DNA from: an uncultured Desulfovibrio sp.
GTDB taxonomy: Bacteria > Desulfobacterota > Desulfovibrionia > Desulfovibrionales > Desulfovibrionaceae
Reading direction: 5' to 3'
Assembly: GCF_949282365.1 (NCBI RefSeq)
Contig: NZ_CASDOY010000042.1
Span: 1-17,735 of the forward strand
DNA length: 17,735 nt
The translations under genes were made by a program, and so were the position numbers. Positions 8,547-14,939 of this stretch are shown one piece after another. Numbering within the stretch: position 1 is the stretch's first letter; each line of letters starts with the position of its first letter. Under the pieces are notes generated by a model, which saw only the letters and a list, made by a program, of their open reading frames with translations, was not told where the DNA came from and did not search any database.

Positions 8547-8568
8547 ACCCGCCCGGAACCGGGCGGGG
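8547..8568 (-). terminator. Intrinsic terminator, minus strand
   Basis: CCCGCCCGG (8548-8556) pairs perfectly with CCGGGCGGG (8559-8567). The seven-A run at 8541-8547 becomes a U tract on the minus strand. No minus-strand protein gene precedes it, so it probably backs up the hairpin terminator of the candidate small RNA to its right and insulates the aldolase promoter. Confidence 0.75.
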
Positions 8569-8637
8569 GAGCGCCGGGCCTTGAGGAGGAAGGGGCCACG
8601 GCTGCGTGGTGCGCTCAGGAAATGTCGCTGCCAGAGA

Positions 8638-8711
8638 GGGAAAATGCGGCACGGGTCTGGCGGCCGTGCCGCATGGGAGATTACTGTTTGACCAAACAAA
8701 CAGCCACGCAC
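8638..8711 (-). ncRNA. Candidate small regulatory RNA
   Basis: No coding frame is credible here, yet a complete transcription unit can be drawn on the minus strand. There is a promoter at 8746-8718, a first hairpin with perfect 7-base arms CTGTTTG/CAAACAG (8703-8697 and 8690-8684), and a second with perfect 11-base arms ATGCGGCACGG/CCGTGCCGCAT (8674-8664 and 8654-8644) that ends in TTTCCC. The RNA would be about 72-75 nt. The second hairpin works as terminator, with a further terminator at 8547-8568. I recognise no known RNA family. This is a prediction from structure alone. Confidence 0.45.
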
Positions 8712-8717
8712 GGGATG

Positions 8718-8746
8718 AGACTACGCAGAGCATGCTCTGCCGTCAA
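8718..8746 (-). promoter_or_regulatory. Promoter with palindromic operator in its spacer
   Basis: On the minus strand, -35 TTGACG (8746-8741) and -10 TAGTCT (8723-8718) flank a 17-base spacer. A perfect 16-base palindrome, GCAGAGCATGCTCTGC (8725-8740), fills almost all of it. A dimeric regulator bound there would control the promoter directly. Confidence 0.45.
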
Positions 8747-8749
8747 GCC

Positions 8750-9083
8750 ATTGCTCCAAAATTCACGAAGTTTTTTCTTCACAAATCCTGTCGCAGGGGC
8801 CCCTCGTGTGGGCTGGCTACTTTTTATGAAATTTTTTATGAAAAATCCATCTTTTTTTTTGCAGAAAAATCCTGCTCCGTCACAGCGGACCTAAGATGCT
8901 TGTTCTGCTGGTGATATTTGCGCCATCCGTCCGTGCCGCCCCCTCAGATAGCGCCCGGGGCACGCTTTTACAAGCGTTTTTTTTCGTTGCCGCCGCAACG
9001 GCATCGCACGGCAGGATAGGCACGGGAACGCAGGCATGCACCGGTATCGTTATTTTTTTCACAATATACAGGCCGCCCGGCAG
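8750..9083. other. AT-rich non-coding stretch upstream of the FMN oxidoreductase
   Basis: Part of this stretch (about 8755-8880) is far more AT-rich than anything else in the window. It holds two tandem copies of TTTTTATGAAA (8821-8831 and 8833-8843) and several T runs. Short open frames here have no ribosome-binding site or recognisable product. A TTTTCACAA half-site near 9052-9062 vaguely resembles a Rex box half, too weakly to call. Confidence 0.4.
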
Positions 9084-9112
9084 ATGACAAGCGCCCTGCC
9101 CTGCCCTATACT
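9084..9112 (+). promoter_or_regulatory. Strong sigma-70-type promoter
   Basis: -35 ATGACA (9084-9089) and -10 TATACT (9107-9112) are separated by 17 bases, the best match to consensus in this window apart from arsR's. The start near 9119 gives a leader of about 65 bases with a hairpin formed by GCGCTCC (9122-9128) and GGAGCGC (9136-9142). Confidence 0.65.
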
Positions 9113-9183
9113 GGGCCTGCCGCGCTCCGTGCGCAGGAGCGCCTGCCCCTGATAAAAATATCCTGTCATAAAGGAGTGTTCCC

Positions 9184-10206
9184 ATGAAAGAGATCAGAGC
9201 TGCCGCGCGTGAGCGCATGAAAGGCCATTGCCGCGTCTGCCCCGTCTGTGACGGCAAGGCCTGTTCCGGTGAAGTGCCCGGCATGGGCGGTCTGGGCACC
9301 GGCGCCAGCTTCCGCAACAACCGCGAGGCCCTCAACGCCTGCCAACTCAACATGACGGCCCTGCACGACGCCCGCGAGCCCCGGACCGGCTGCTCCATCC
9401 TGGGCATCGACCTCAGCTTCCCGGTCATGGCCGCGCCCATCGGCGGCGTCTCCTTCAACATGAGCGACGCCATGAGCGAGGACGACTACATCTTCGCCAT
9501 CCTGGAAGGCAGCCGGGCCGCCGGCGTCATCGGCTGTACCGGCGACGGCGTGCCGCCCTTCATCATCGACGGTGCGGTCAAGGCCCTCAAAGCCTGCAAC
9601 GGTCACGGCATCCCCTTCATCAAGCCCTGGGAAGGCAAGGAACTGTACGAAAAGATCGACCGCGTGCTGGCTGACGGCAGCCCGGCCCTGGGCGTGGACG
9701 TGGACGCCGCCGGCCTCATCACCCTGCGCAAGATGGGGCGCCCGGTCATGCCCATGTCCGTGTCCGAACTGGCGACCGTGGTGCGCCATGTGCACGACAT
9801 GGGCCGCAAGTTCATCGTCAAGGGCATCATGACCCCCGTCGACGCCCGTCGCGCCATCGACGCCGGCTGCGACGCCATCGTGGTCTCCAACCACGGCGGC
9901 CGCGTGCTGGACCACTGCCCCGGCACCGCCACCGTCCTGCCCGGCATCGCCGACGCCGTGCGCGGCCAGATCACCATCCTGGCCGACGGCGCCGTGCGCG
10001 ACGGCGTGGACGTGCTCAAGATGCTGGCCCTGGGCGCCGACGCCGTGCTGGTGGGCCGCCCGCTCTGCATCGCGGCCATCGGCGGCGGCGTGGAAGGCGT
10101 GACCAAGTACTGGCAGCAGATGCAGGGCCAGCTGGTGCAGGCCATGTTGCTGACCGGCTGCGCCTCCCTGGCCGACGTGCGCGGGCACATCATCTACCGC
10201 GGCTGA
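9184..10206 (+). CDS. FMN-dependent alpha-hydroxy-acid oxidoreductase with N-terminal Cys cluster
   Basis: A 340-residue TIM-barrel flavoprotein related to lactate/glycolate oxidase and dehydrogenase. FMN and substrate motifs include MAAPIGG (82-88), Lys213 in FIVKGIMTP, the catalytic pair His237/Arg240 in VSNHGGRVLD, the phosphate-binding LADGAVRDG (266-274) and LVGRP (289-293). A short N-terminal cluster CRVCPVCDGKAC (Cys16, 19, 22, 27) precedes the barrel. It is also seen in anaerobe members of the family as I know them and could bind a metal or Fe-S centre. The two active-site tyrosines of lactate oxidase are not evident, so the substrate is open. The start is set by AAAGGAG. The ferredoxin-nitroreductase follows and could be a redox partner. 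Confidence 0.88.
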   Translation: MKEIRAAARERMKGHCRVCPVCDGKACSGEVPGMGGLGTGASFRNNREALNACQLNMTALHDAREPRTGCSILGIDLSFPVMAAPIGGVSFNMSDAMSEDDYIFAILEGSRAAGVIGCTGDGVPPFIIDGAVKALKACNGHGIPFIKPWEGKELYEKIDRVLADGSPALGVDVDAAGLITLRKMGRPVMPMSVSELATVVRHVHDMGRKFIVKGIMTPVDARRAIDAGCDAIVVSNHGGRVLDHCPGTATVLPGIADAVRGQITILADGAVRDGVDVLKMLALGADAVLVGRPLCIAAIGGGVEGVTKYWQQMQGQLVQAMLLTGCASLADVRGHIIYRG

Positions 10207-10227
10207 TCTTCCCGCGGACCTGTGCGC

Positions 10228-10255
10228 GGGGAGCGCTCCCTGCCGGGCGCTCCCC
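10228..10255 (+). repeat. Strong GC hairpin after the FMN oxidoreductase gene
   Basis: GGGGAGCGC (10228-10236) pairs perfectly with GCGCTCCCC (10247-10255) across a 10-base loop. No T tract follows, so this may stabilise the mRNA 3' end rather than end transcription. Confidence 0.45.
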
Positions 10256-10300
10256 GGCCCCGCGCCGCGCATCCCGGCCCGCCCGGCGGGCTTCTTCACG

Positions 10301-10326
10301 GCCTGTCCTGCGACAGGCTTTTTTTT
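10301..10326 (+). terminator. Intrinsic terminator directly before the next gene
   Basis: GCCTGTC (10301-10307), loop CTGC, GACAGGC (10312-10318) and a run of eight Ts make a textbook terminator. It sits only 14 bases before the start codon of the ferredoxin-nitroreductase, so it either ends most transcripts or acts as an attenuator for that gene. Confidence 0.8.
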
Positions 10327-10340
10327 CAAAGGATATCGCC

Positions 10341-11171
10341 ATGCTGTTTTCCGTCGATACCGAACGCTGCGTTTCCTGCGGCCTGTGCATCTCCGACTGT
10401 CTGCCCCACGCCCTGGGCATGGACGACGAAGGCCACCCCCACATCAAGGATGAACGCCTGTGCATGCACTGCCATCATTGTCTGGCCCTCTGCCCCACGG
10501 GCGCCATCAGCGTGGACGGGCACGACCCCGACGCCTCCCGCCGTCTGCTCAATGCCCTGCCCAGCCCGGAACAGCTGGAGACCCTCATCAAGGGCCGCCG
10601 TTCCGTACGCCAGTACCGCCCGGAAAACGTGGACCCCGCCCTGCTGCGACAGGTGCTAGACGTGAGCGCCCATGCGCCCACCGGCGTCAACGCCCGCAAG
10701 CTCTGGGTGGGCGTCATGGACGACATGGATCGCATGCAGGCCTTCCGCGAGGAGGTCTATGCCCGGCTGGCGGACAAGGCCCTGCATGACGCCTTGCCCC
10801 AGTGCCGCCGCACGGCCTTTTTCGCCGCCGCGCCGCGCCTGTGGAAAGAACAGGGCATCGACGGCATCTTCCGGGGCGCGCCCCATTTCGTGCTGGTGGG
10901 CAACGCCAAGGACGCCCCCTGCCAGGAACAGGACCCGCTGATCTACCTTTCCTATCTGGAGCTCTACGCCCAGAGCCTGGGCCTGGGCACCACCTGGTGC
11001 GGCCTGCTCTACTGGTGCCTGCAGCTCATGCTGCCCGAGCTGCTGCCCGAACTGGGCCTGCCCGAGAGCCACAGCTTCCAGTACGCCATGCTGCTGGGCG
11101 AGCCCGCCATCCGCTATGCCCGCACGGTGGAATACGGCCCGGCCACGGTGCACCGCATCCTCTGGAAATAA
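10341..11171 (+). CDS. Two-[4Fe-4S] ferredoxin-nitroreductase fusion protein
   Basis: A 276-residue protein. The N-terminal ferredoxin domain has two full [4Fe-4S] motifs, Cys10-13-16-20 and Cys41-44-47-51, the latter ending in CP. From about residue 75 comes an FMN nitroreductase domain with the phosphate-binding RRSVRQY (86-92), APTGVNARKLWV and a C-terminal GEPAIRYAR. Such fusions pass electrons from ferredoxin-type donors to FMN for two-electron reduction of an unknown organic substrate in the cytosol. Length and order fit the family. The ribosome-binding site AAAGGATA follows the terminator's T run directly. No separate promoter is clear, so expression probably depends on read-through from the FMN oxidoreductase gene. 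Confidence 0.92.
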   Translation: MLFSVDTERCVSCGLCISDCLPHALGMDDEGHPHIKDERLCMHCHHCLALCPTGAISVDGHDPDASRRLLNALPSPEQLETLIKGRRSVRQYRPENVDPALLRQVLDVSAHAPTGVNARKLWVGVMDDMDRMQAFREEVYARLADKALHDALPQCRRTAFFAAAPRLWKEQGIDGIFRGAPHFVLVGNAKDAPCQEQDPLIYLSYLELYAQSLGLGTTWCGLLYWCLQLMLPELLPELGLPESHSFQYAMLLGEPAIRYARTVEYGPATVHRILWK

Positions 11172-11636
11172 GAGCCCTGCCGGCGCGGGCCGTCCCGTCC
11201 GGGGCAAGATCCCGGGGCGACGTTCAGGGAGCGGGGACCTGGACAAGAAGCCCTAGACATGAGGCTCCAGACACGCCCCGGGACGCGCTGCCCGGGGCAT
11301 GACGCACGGGACGCTGTGCTGGCACAGGCCGCTCTCGCCTGTCCGGCCGGGGCTCTCCCAAGGCGTGCCTTCACCCCCGTGCGACACTCCAGGCCGGAGA
11401 GACCGCAAGGGACAGCAGCCCCTGCGCCGGACAGCGCCAGCAGCACGACGGCCGTGCGGAACAGCCGCAGCCTCGTGCCAAGCGGCTGGCAGGGCGGCAG
11501 TCACGAGAGGGACGGGGCACAACGCCCACCCGGGTGCGGGCCTGGCGTGCAGACACACCAGGCCCGGCCAGCGCGCGGGAGCGGACGCGCCACGCTCCAG
11601 GAGCGCACCGCCTCCCGGTCCGCGCCCGGCCGCCTC
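11172..11636. other. Long GC-rich non-coding region
   Basis: About 465 bases with no frame that has a start signal and recognisable content. It contains a perfect hairpin, GCCCCGGG (11275-11282) with CCCGGGGC (11291-11298), without a T tract, and several short GC inverted repeats. No RNA gene or promoter was recognised before the arsR promoter. Confidence 0.4.
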
Positions 11637-11665
11637 TTGACAACGTCCGCTTCTGAGACTATTTT
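11637..11665 (+). promoter_or_regulatory. arsR promoter
   Basis: A consensus -35 TTGACA (11637-11642) and a -10 TATTTT (11660-11665) are spaced by 17 bases, placing the start near 11672. The -10 box overlaps the candidate ArsR operator, as expected for autorepression. Confidence 0.7.
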
Positions 11666-11675
11666 GCCAAAAAGC
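11661..11675 (+). promoter_or_regulatory. Candidate ArsR operator 1
   Basis: ATTTTGCCAAAAAGC covers the -10 box and the transcription start of arsR. It matches operator 2 before the permease gene in 14 of 15 positions. Confidence 0.5.
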
Positions 11676-11690
11676 CAATAAAGGTCCCAC

Positions 11691-12014
11691 ATGCAGCACT
11701 CCAGGGAATTCATCGCGGCCCAGGCCCGTATCTTCAAGGCGCTGGGGCACCCCAGCCGTCTGCTCATGGTCGATGCCCTGCGCGACGGCGAAAAATGCGT
11801 CTGCGACCTGCAGGCCCTGGTGGGGGACGACATGTCCACCGTCTCCAAGCATCTCGCCGTCCTGCGCGAGGCCGGCGTGGTCACCAGCCGCAAGCAGGGC
11901 GTGAACATCTATTACAGCCTGGCCCTGTGCTGTCTGGAGCAGTTCCTGGCCTGCACGGGCCAACTGCTGGAACGGCGCATCCGGGGCCAGATGGACATGC
12001 TGCGTCGCGACTAG
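11691..12014 (+). CDS. arsR: ArsR/SmtB-family metalloregulator
   Basis: A 107-residue winged-helix repressor that releases DNA on binding metal or metalloid. FKALGHPSRLLMVDAL (15-30) and the recognition helix MSTVSKHLAVLREAGVV (48-64) are typical. The alpha-3 type motif EKCVCDL (34-40) places Cys36 and Cys38 exactly where ArsR holds As(III)/Sb(III). A further group, Cys80, Cys81 and Cys88, lies in the C-terminal helix. AAAGG (11680-11684) stands 6 bases before the start. It is first in an operon-like trio with a permease and a thioredoxin and probably regulates both itself and them through two matching sites. The inducer, arsenite, an organoarsenical or another thiophilic metal, is inference. 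Confidence 0.9.
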   Translation: MQHSREFIAAQARIFKALGHPSRLLMVDALRDGEKCVCDLQALVGDDMSTVSKHLAVLREAGVVTSRKQGVNIYYSLALCCLEQFLACTGQLLERRIRGQMDMLRRD

Positions 12015-12053
12015 GCCGGTCCCGCCCCGTGCGGATCTTTTTCCTCCTTCAAT

Positions 12054-12074
12054 TTGGCAATTTTGCCAATAAGC
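12054..12074 (+). promoter_or_regulatory. Candidate ArsR operator 2
   Basis: An inverted repeat, TTGGCAA (12054-12060) and TTGCCAA (12063-12069), overlaps the block ATTTTGCCAATAAGC (12060-12074) that repeats operator 1. It lies in the 68-base gap between arsR and the permease start and may control a second promoter there. Confidence 0.5.
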
Positions 12075-12082
12075 AATTCGTC

Positions 12083-13153
12083 ATGGACCATACCCCTGCC
12101 CCGCGCGCCTTCTCCCCCGTGCGCTACAGCCTCACCCTGCTGGCCGTACTGGCTGCCTGGACGCTCCTGTACACGGGCATCCAGCCCCTGGCCGCCTGGC
12201 TGACCTTCGGCCTGCTGGGGCTGGAAGCCGGCAGTCCGGCGGGGCTGGCGCTGGAATTCTTCCTCTATGACAGCGCCAAGATCCTGCTTTTGCTGGTGCT
12301 GATGGTCTATCTCATCGGCTGGCTGCGCGCCGGTCTGCATGTGGAAAAAGTCCGCGACCATCTTGCCGGCAGGGGCAGGGGCCCCGGCTACTTCCTGGGG
12401 GCCCTGTTCGGCGCGGTCACGCCCTTCTGCTCCTGTTCCAGCATCCCGCTCTTTCTGGGCTTCACCATGGCGCGCATCCCGCTGGGCATCACCATGGCCT
12501 TCCTCATCACTTCGCCCCTCATCAACGAGATCGCCGTGGTCCTGCTCTGGGGCCTGCTGGGCTGGAAGTTCACCCTCGTCTATGTGCTCGTGGGCATGCT
12601 GGCGGGCATGCTGGGCGGCTGGCTGCTGGACCTGCTCCATGCGGACCGCTGGCTGCAGCCCTTCCTGCGCGGCATGCCGGGCGCGCCCGGGCAGGCCGCC
12701 CGCGACCGGCGCACCGGCCGCCTGGGCCTGGAGGAACGGCACCGCTTCGCCTGGGGCGAGATGACCGGCATCTTCCGCCGCGTCTGGCGCTGGGTCGTCA
12801 TCGGTGTGGGGCTGGGCGCGCTCCTGCACGGCTTCGTGCCGCAGGAATGGTTCGCCGCCCATCTGGGCCAGGGCCGGTGGTGGTCCGTACCGCTGTCCGT
12901 GCTGGTGGGCATCCCCCTGTACACCAATGTCACGGGCATCGTGCCCATCATGGAGAGCCTGCTGCTCAAGGGCCTGCCCGTGGGCACCACCCTGGCCTTC
13001 TGCATGAGCACCGTGGCCGCCAGCCTGCCCGAGCTGCTCATGCTCAAGCAGGTCATGCGCTGGCAGTTGCTGGCCCTGTTCCTGGGCCTGCTGCTGGTCA
13101 TCTTCACCCTGGTGGGCTGGCTGTTCAACGGCCTGCAGCTCACGCTTTTCTAG
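12083..13153 (+). CDS. ArsP/DUF318-family permease
   Basis: A 356-residue inner-membrane protein with about eight to ten hydrophobic segments (roughly 15-45, 56-80, 103-128, 133-157, 162-186, 235-250, 268-290, 295-318, 328-350). It has the signature TPFCSCSSIP (113-122) with paired Cys116 and Cys118, then TSPLINE (143-149) and, in the second half, the related GIPLYTNVTGIVPIM (276-290). This marks the permease family that includes ArsP, an exporter of trivalent organoarsenicals. A hydrophilic loop, about 190-230, separates the halves. The frame is open further upstream, overlapping arsR, but ATG 12083 fits the membrane topology; its Shine-Dalgarno is weak. With arsR and a thioredoxin it forms a resistance module. 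The exact substrate is unproven. Confidence 0.85.
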   Translation: MDHTPAPRAFSPVRYSLTLLAVLAAWTLLYTGIQPLAAWLTFGLLGLEAGSPAGLALEFFLYDSAKILLLLVLMVYLIGWLRAGLHVEKVRDHLAGRGRGPGYFLGALFGAVTPFCSCSSIPLFLGFTMARIPLGITMAFLITSPLINEIAVVLLWGLLGWKFTLVYVLVGMLAGMLGGWLLDLLHADRWLQPFLRGMPGAPGQAARDRRTGRLGLEERHRFAWGEMTGIFRRVWRWVVIGVGLGALLHGFVPQEWFAAHLGQGRWWSVPLSVLVGIPLYTNVTGIVPIMESLLLKGLPVGTTLAFCMSTVAASLPELLMLKQVMRWQLLALFLGLLLVIFTLVGWLFNGLQLTLF

Positions 13154-13193
13154 CTTCCCCCTGTGCCCGCCATCCCCTGCAAGGAGTTTTGCC

Positions 13194-13427
13194 ATGATCA
13201 TCAAAGTCCTGGGTCCCGGTTGCGCCAAGTGCGCCGAAGCCTGCGAGACCGTCAGCCAGGCCGTGGCCGCCGCAGGCAGCGACGCCCGTGTGGAAAAGAT
13301 CACCGATCTGCGCGAGATCATGTCCCTGGGCGTGCTGGCCACGCCTGCGGTGGTCATGGACGGCGCCATCATGTGTACGGGGCGCGTGCCCGGCAAGGAA
13401 GAGGTGCTGGGCTGGCTCAAGGCCTGA
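13194..13427 (+). CDS. Small thioredoxin-family redox-active disulfide protein
   Basis: A 77-residue glutaredoxin-like thioredoxin of the redox-active disulfide protein 2 type. The active site CAKC (Cys10 and Cys13) follows the first strand MIIKVLGPG, the conserved cis-proline is in LATPAVVMDG (48-57), and it ends in GKEEVLGWLKA. It is cytosolic, with no signal peptide. AAGGAG lies 7 bases before the start and the permease stop is 40 bases upstream, so it shares that operon. Such proteins often accompany DUF318 permeases. It may reduce the metalloid or the permease's Cys116/Cys118 pair, which is inference. Confidence 0.9.
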   Translation: MIIKVLGPGCAKCAEACETVSQAVAAAGSDARVEKITDLREIMSLGVLATPAVVMDGAIMCTGRVPGKEEVLGWLKA

Positions 13428-13985
13428 ACCACCTCCCGCACGGGCCGGACAGAGCGCAGGCGAGCGCCCGCCCGGGCACGGCCCGGGCCACGGGTCGCGC
13501 CACCGGTCGCCCCCTCTGCCCGATGTCTGTACCGGCCGTCCCGCCCATCTTTCATGGAGCGGAGCGGGGCGCAGGCAGGCTTTCTCCGCGGCTCGCGGCG
13601 GTGACCATCCCAACGGACAGGACACCGTCCTTGCTCCATGATGGGCCTGCCGCTCTGGCGGCAGGCCCTTTCCTCATGAGCGCCGCCCCGCGGCCCATCT
13701 TCCCCAAAAACCGCCAAATGGTTATGGGCCACTGAGGACGCGCATCCTCAAAAATACAGCCTTCGATGATGGGTCCTGCCCCAGGGGATATCCTCCTCAT
13801 CCCCACCCTGCTTCCCGTTATGCGCGAAAACACAGGGCCGCCGTCTGCACCGGCCGACCACCGCAGCGCAGGACAGGAGGAGGCCTGCACCCGGAACGCT
13901 GCACCGGCCTGCCGCTAGAGGAAAAGGCGTGTCCGCACGCAAGGCGGCCTGAAGGCCGGAGTACGCGCGGCCTTCCTCCAAAGGA
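13428..13985. other. Non-coding region after the arsR module
   Basis: It holds a GC hairpin near 13470-13490 (arms CCCGGGC/GCCCGGG), the terminator at 13643-13672, and a hairpin TGAGGA/TCCTCA (13733-13750) without a T tract. Base composition becomes mixed from about 13690, but no supported gene was found on either strand. Confidence 0.4.
13643..13672 (+). terminator. Intrinsic terminator downstream of the arsR module
   Basis: GGGCCTGCCGC (13643-13653) pairs perfectly with GCGGCAGGCCC (13658-13668) around a TCTG loop and is followed by TTTCCT. It is the first strong plus-strand terminator after the thioredoxin gene. Confidence 0.7.
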
Positions 13986-14014
13986 TTGCCCCCGCACGCG
14001 AAGCGGCCTATGCT
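13986..14014 (+). promoter_or_regulatory. Promoter for the LprI-like gene
   Basis: -35 TTGCCC (13986-13991) and -10 TATGCT (14009-14014) are separated by 17 bases, the same form seen before the aldolase operon. The start near 14021 leaves about 22 bases of leader with a GGAGG ribosome-binding site. Confidence 0.5.
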
Positions 14015-14042
14015 GACGAAAAATCCTTTATGGAGGCGTGCC

Positions 14043-14456
14043 ATGCCATATCCCCGCATCCTGCTGTACTGTCTGGTCATGCTCTGTCTTGCCGCTCCGG
14101 CGCTGGCGCAAGAGGAAGAACTGGCCCCGGGCTTCAACATGTGCATGGAAAACAGCGGCGGCGTCACCGTGGAGATGCTGGGCTGCCTGCAAACGGCCTA
14201 CGACTATTGGGACGCCCGGCTCAACGCCAATTATAAAAAGGCCAAACAGGCCTGCCGCGATTCCGGCGATCCCAAAGCCTGGTCGGACAAGCTGCTCAAG
14301 GCCCAGCGCGCCTGGGTGCAGTACAAGGAACTGACCTCCGATCTGGTGCAGCTGCCCAATGAAGGCGGCAGCATGGCCCGCCTGAACGCCATGGGCTTTC
14401 TGGTGGAGGAGACGCGCAAGCAGGCCCTGCTGCTGGGCAATCTTGCGTATGAATAG
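14043..14456 (+). CDS. Secreted LprI/DUF1311-like protein
   Basis: A 137-residue exported protein. Residues 1-23 form a Sec signal peptide (Arg5, hydrophobic 6-17, cleavage after ALA near residue 22). The mature part has the DUF1311/LprI look: a cysteine pair around CMEN and MLGCLQTAYDYWDARLN, then KLLKAQRAWVQYKEL, and a final helix MGFLVEETRKQALLL. Some family members inhibit lysozyme, others are uncharacterised; the role here is unknown. ATG 14043 is chosen because GGAGG precedes it and the signal peptide begins there, though an upstream in-frame ATG at 13986 exists and would overlap the promoter. It is a single-gene unit. Confidence 0.85.
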   Translation: MPYPRILLYCLVMLCLAAPALAQEEELAPGFNMCMENSGGVTVEMLGCLQTAYDYWDARLNANYKKAKQACRDSGDPKAWSDKLLKAQRAWVQYKELTSDLVQLPNEGGSMARLNAMGFLVEETRKQALLLGNLAYE

Positions 14457-14849
14457 CAGCGGGAGCGGCCCGTCCTGCGCCACGCGCCCCTGGCGGCAGG
14501 TGCTCCGGGCGGTCTGCTCTCCGCGGCCTGCACAGAGGGCCACCCCGCAGGGGGCGTCGCCGTGCCTGGCAACCTTCTCCGCTGCCGCGCTGCGCGTCGT
14601 CCCCCTGCACTGCCTGCGGCCTTCCCGCCGCCACGGGAAAAACGCGAGGGGCGAGGCTGTGCATTCGCTCCCCGCTGCCGTGGGACACGGCTTGTCCGTT
14701 TTTTCTGTTGCCGGGCAACCTGCCCCGTTCCCCGGCTGCCGGGCGCATCTGAACGATACCAGGGCGGGGCCGCCGCATCACCCCGCTCCCCTGGCTGTCG
14801 CGTCTCCTTGCCCGTCGGCAGTCCCGGGCGCTTTCCGGTCGCCGGACGC
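14457..14849. other. GC-rich non-coding region
   Basis: About 390 bases between the LprI-like gene and the ddh terminator. Frames that cross it on both strands lack start signals and recognisable products. Only scattered GC inverted repeats were noticed. Confidence 0.4.
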
Positions 14850-14884
14850 AAAAATCCCCTGCCGTCAGGAAAGGCGACAGGGGA
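14850..14884 (-). terminator. ddh terminator
   Basis: TCCCCTG (14855-14861) pairs with CAGGGGA (14878-14884), extended by an inner stem with one mismatch. The A run at 14850-14854 gives five Us on the minus strand, about 55 bases after the ddh stop. Confidence 0.75.
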
Positions 14885-14939
14885 CAGGGACACAGGCAAA
14901 CGTCCGGCGCCGACAGCGCGGACCGGACCATGCGGCGGC

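Noticed and set aside
8244..8711. Upstream extension of the aldolase frame as a longer protein
   Set aside because: It has no similarity to the family, crosses a promoter and an intrinsic terminator, and aldolase homology begins at residue 1 of the shorter form.
8606..8914. Short plus-strand frames between the aldolase and FMN oxidoreductase genes
   Set aside because: They have no ribosome-binding site, a poor amino-acid pattern, and overlap the structured candidate small RNA.
9040..9065. Rex box upstream of the FMN oxidoreductase
   Set aside because: Only one half-site, TTTTCACAA, is present, and the other arm does not match.
11172..11690. A degenerate gene or mobile-element remnant before arsR
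   Set aside because: No recognisable protein fragments, terminal repeats or target duplications could be seen on either strand.
12011..13732. Minus-strand open frame of 573 codons opposite the permease and thioredoxin genes
   Set aside because: It is low-complexity Gln/His/Gly-rich antisense translation; the plus-strand genes have intact family motifs.
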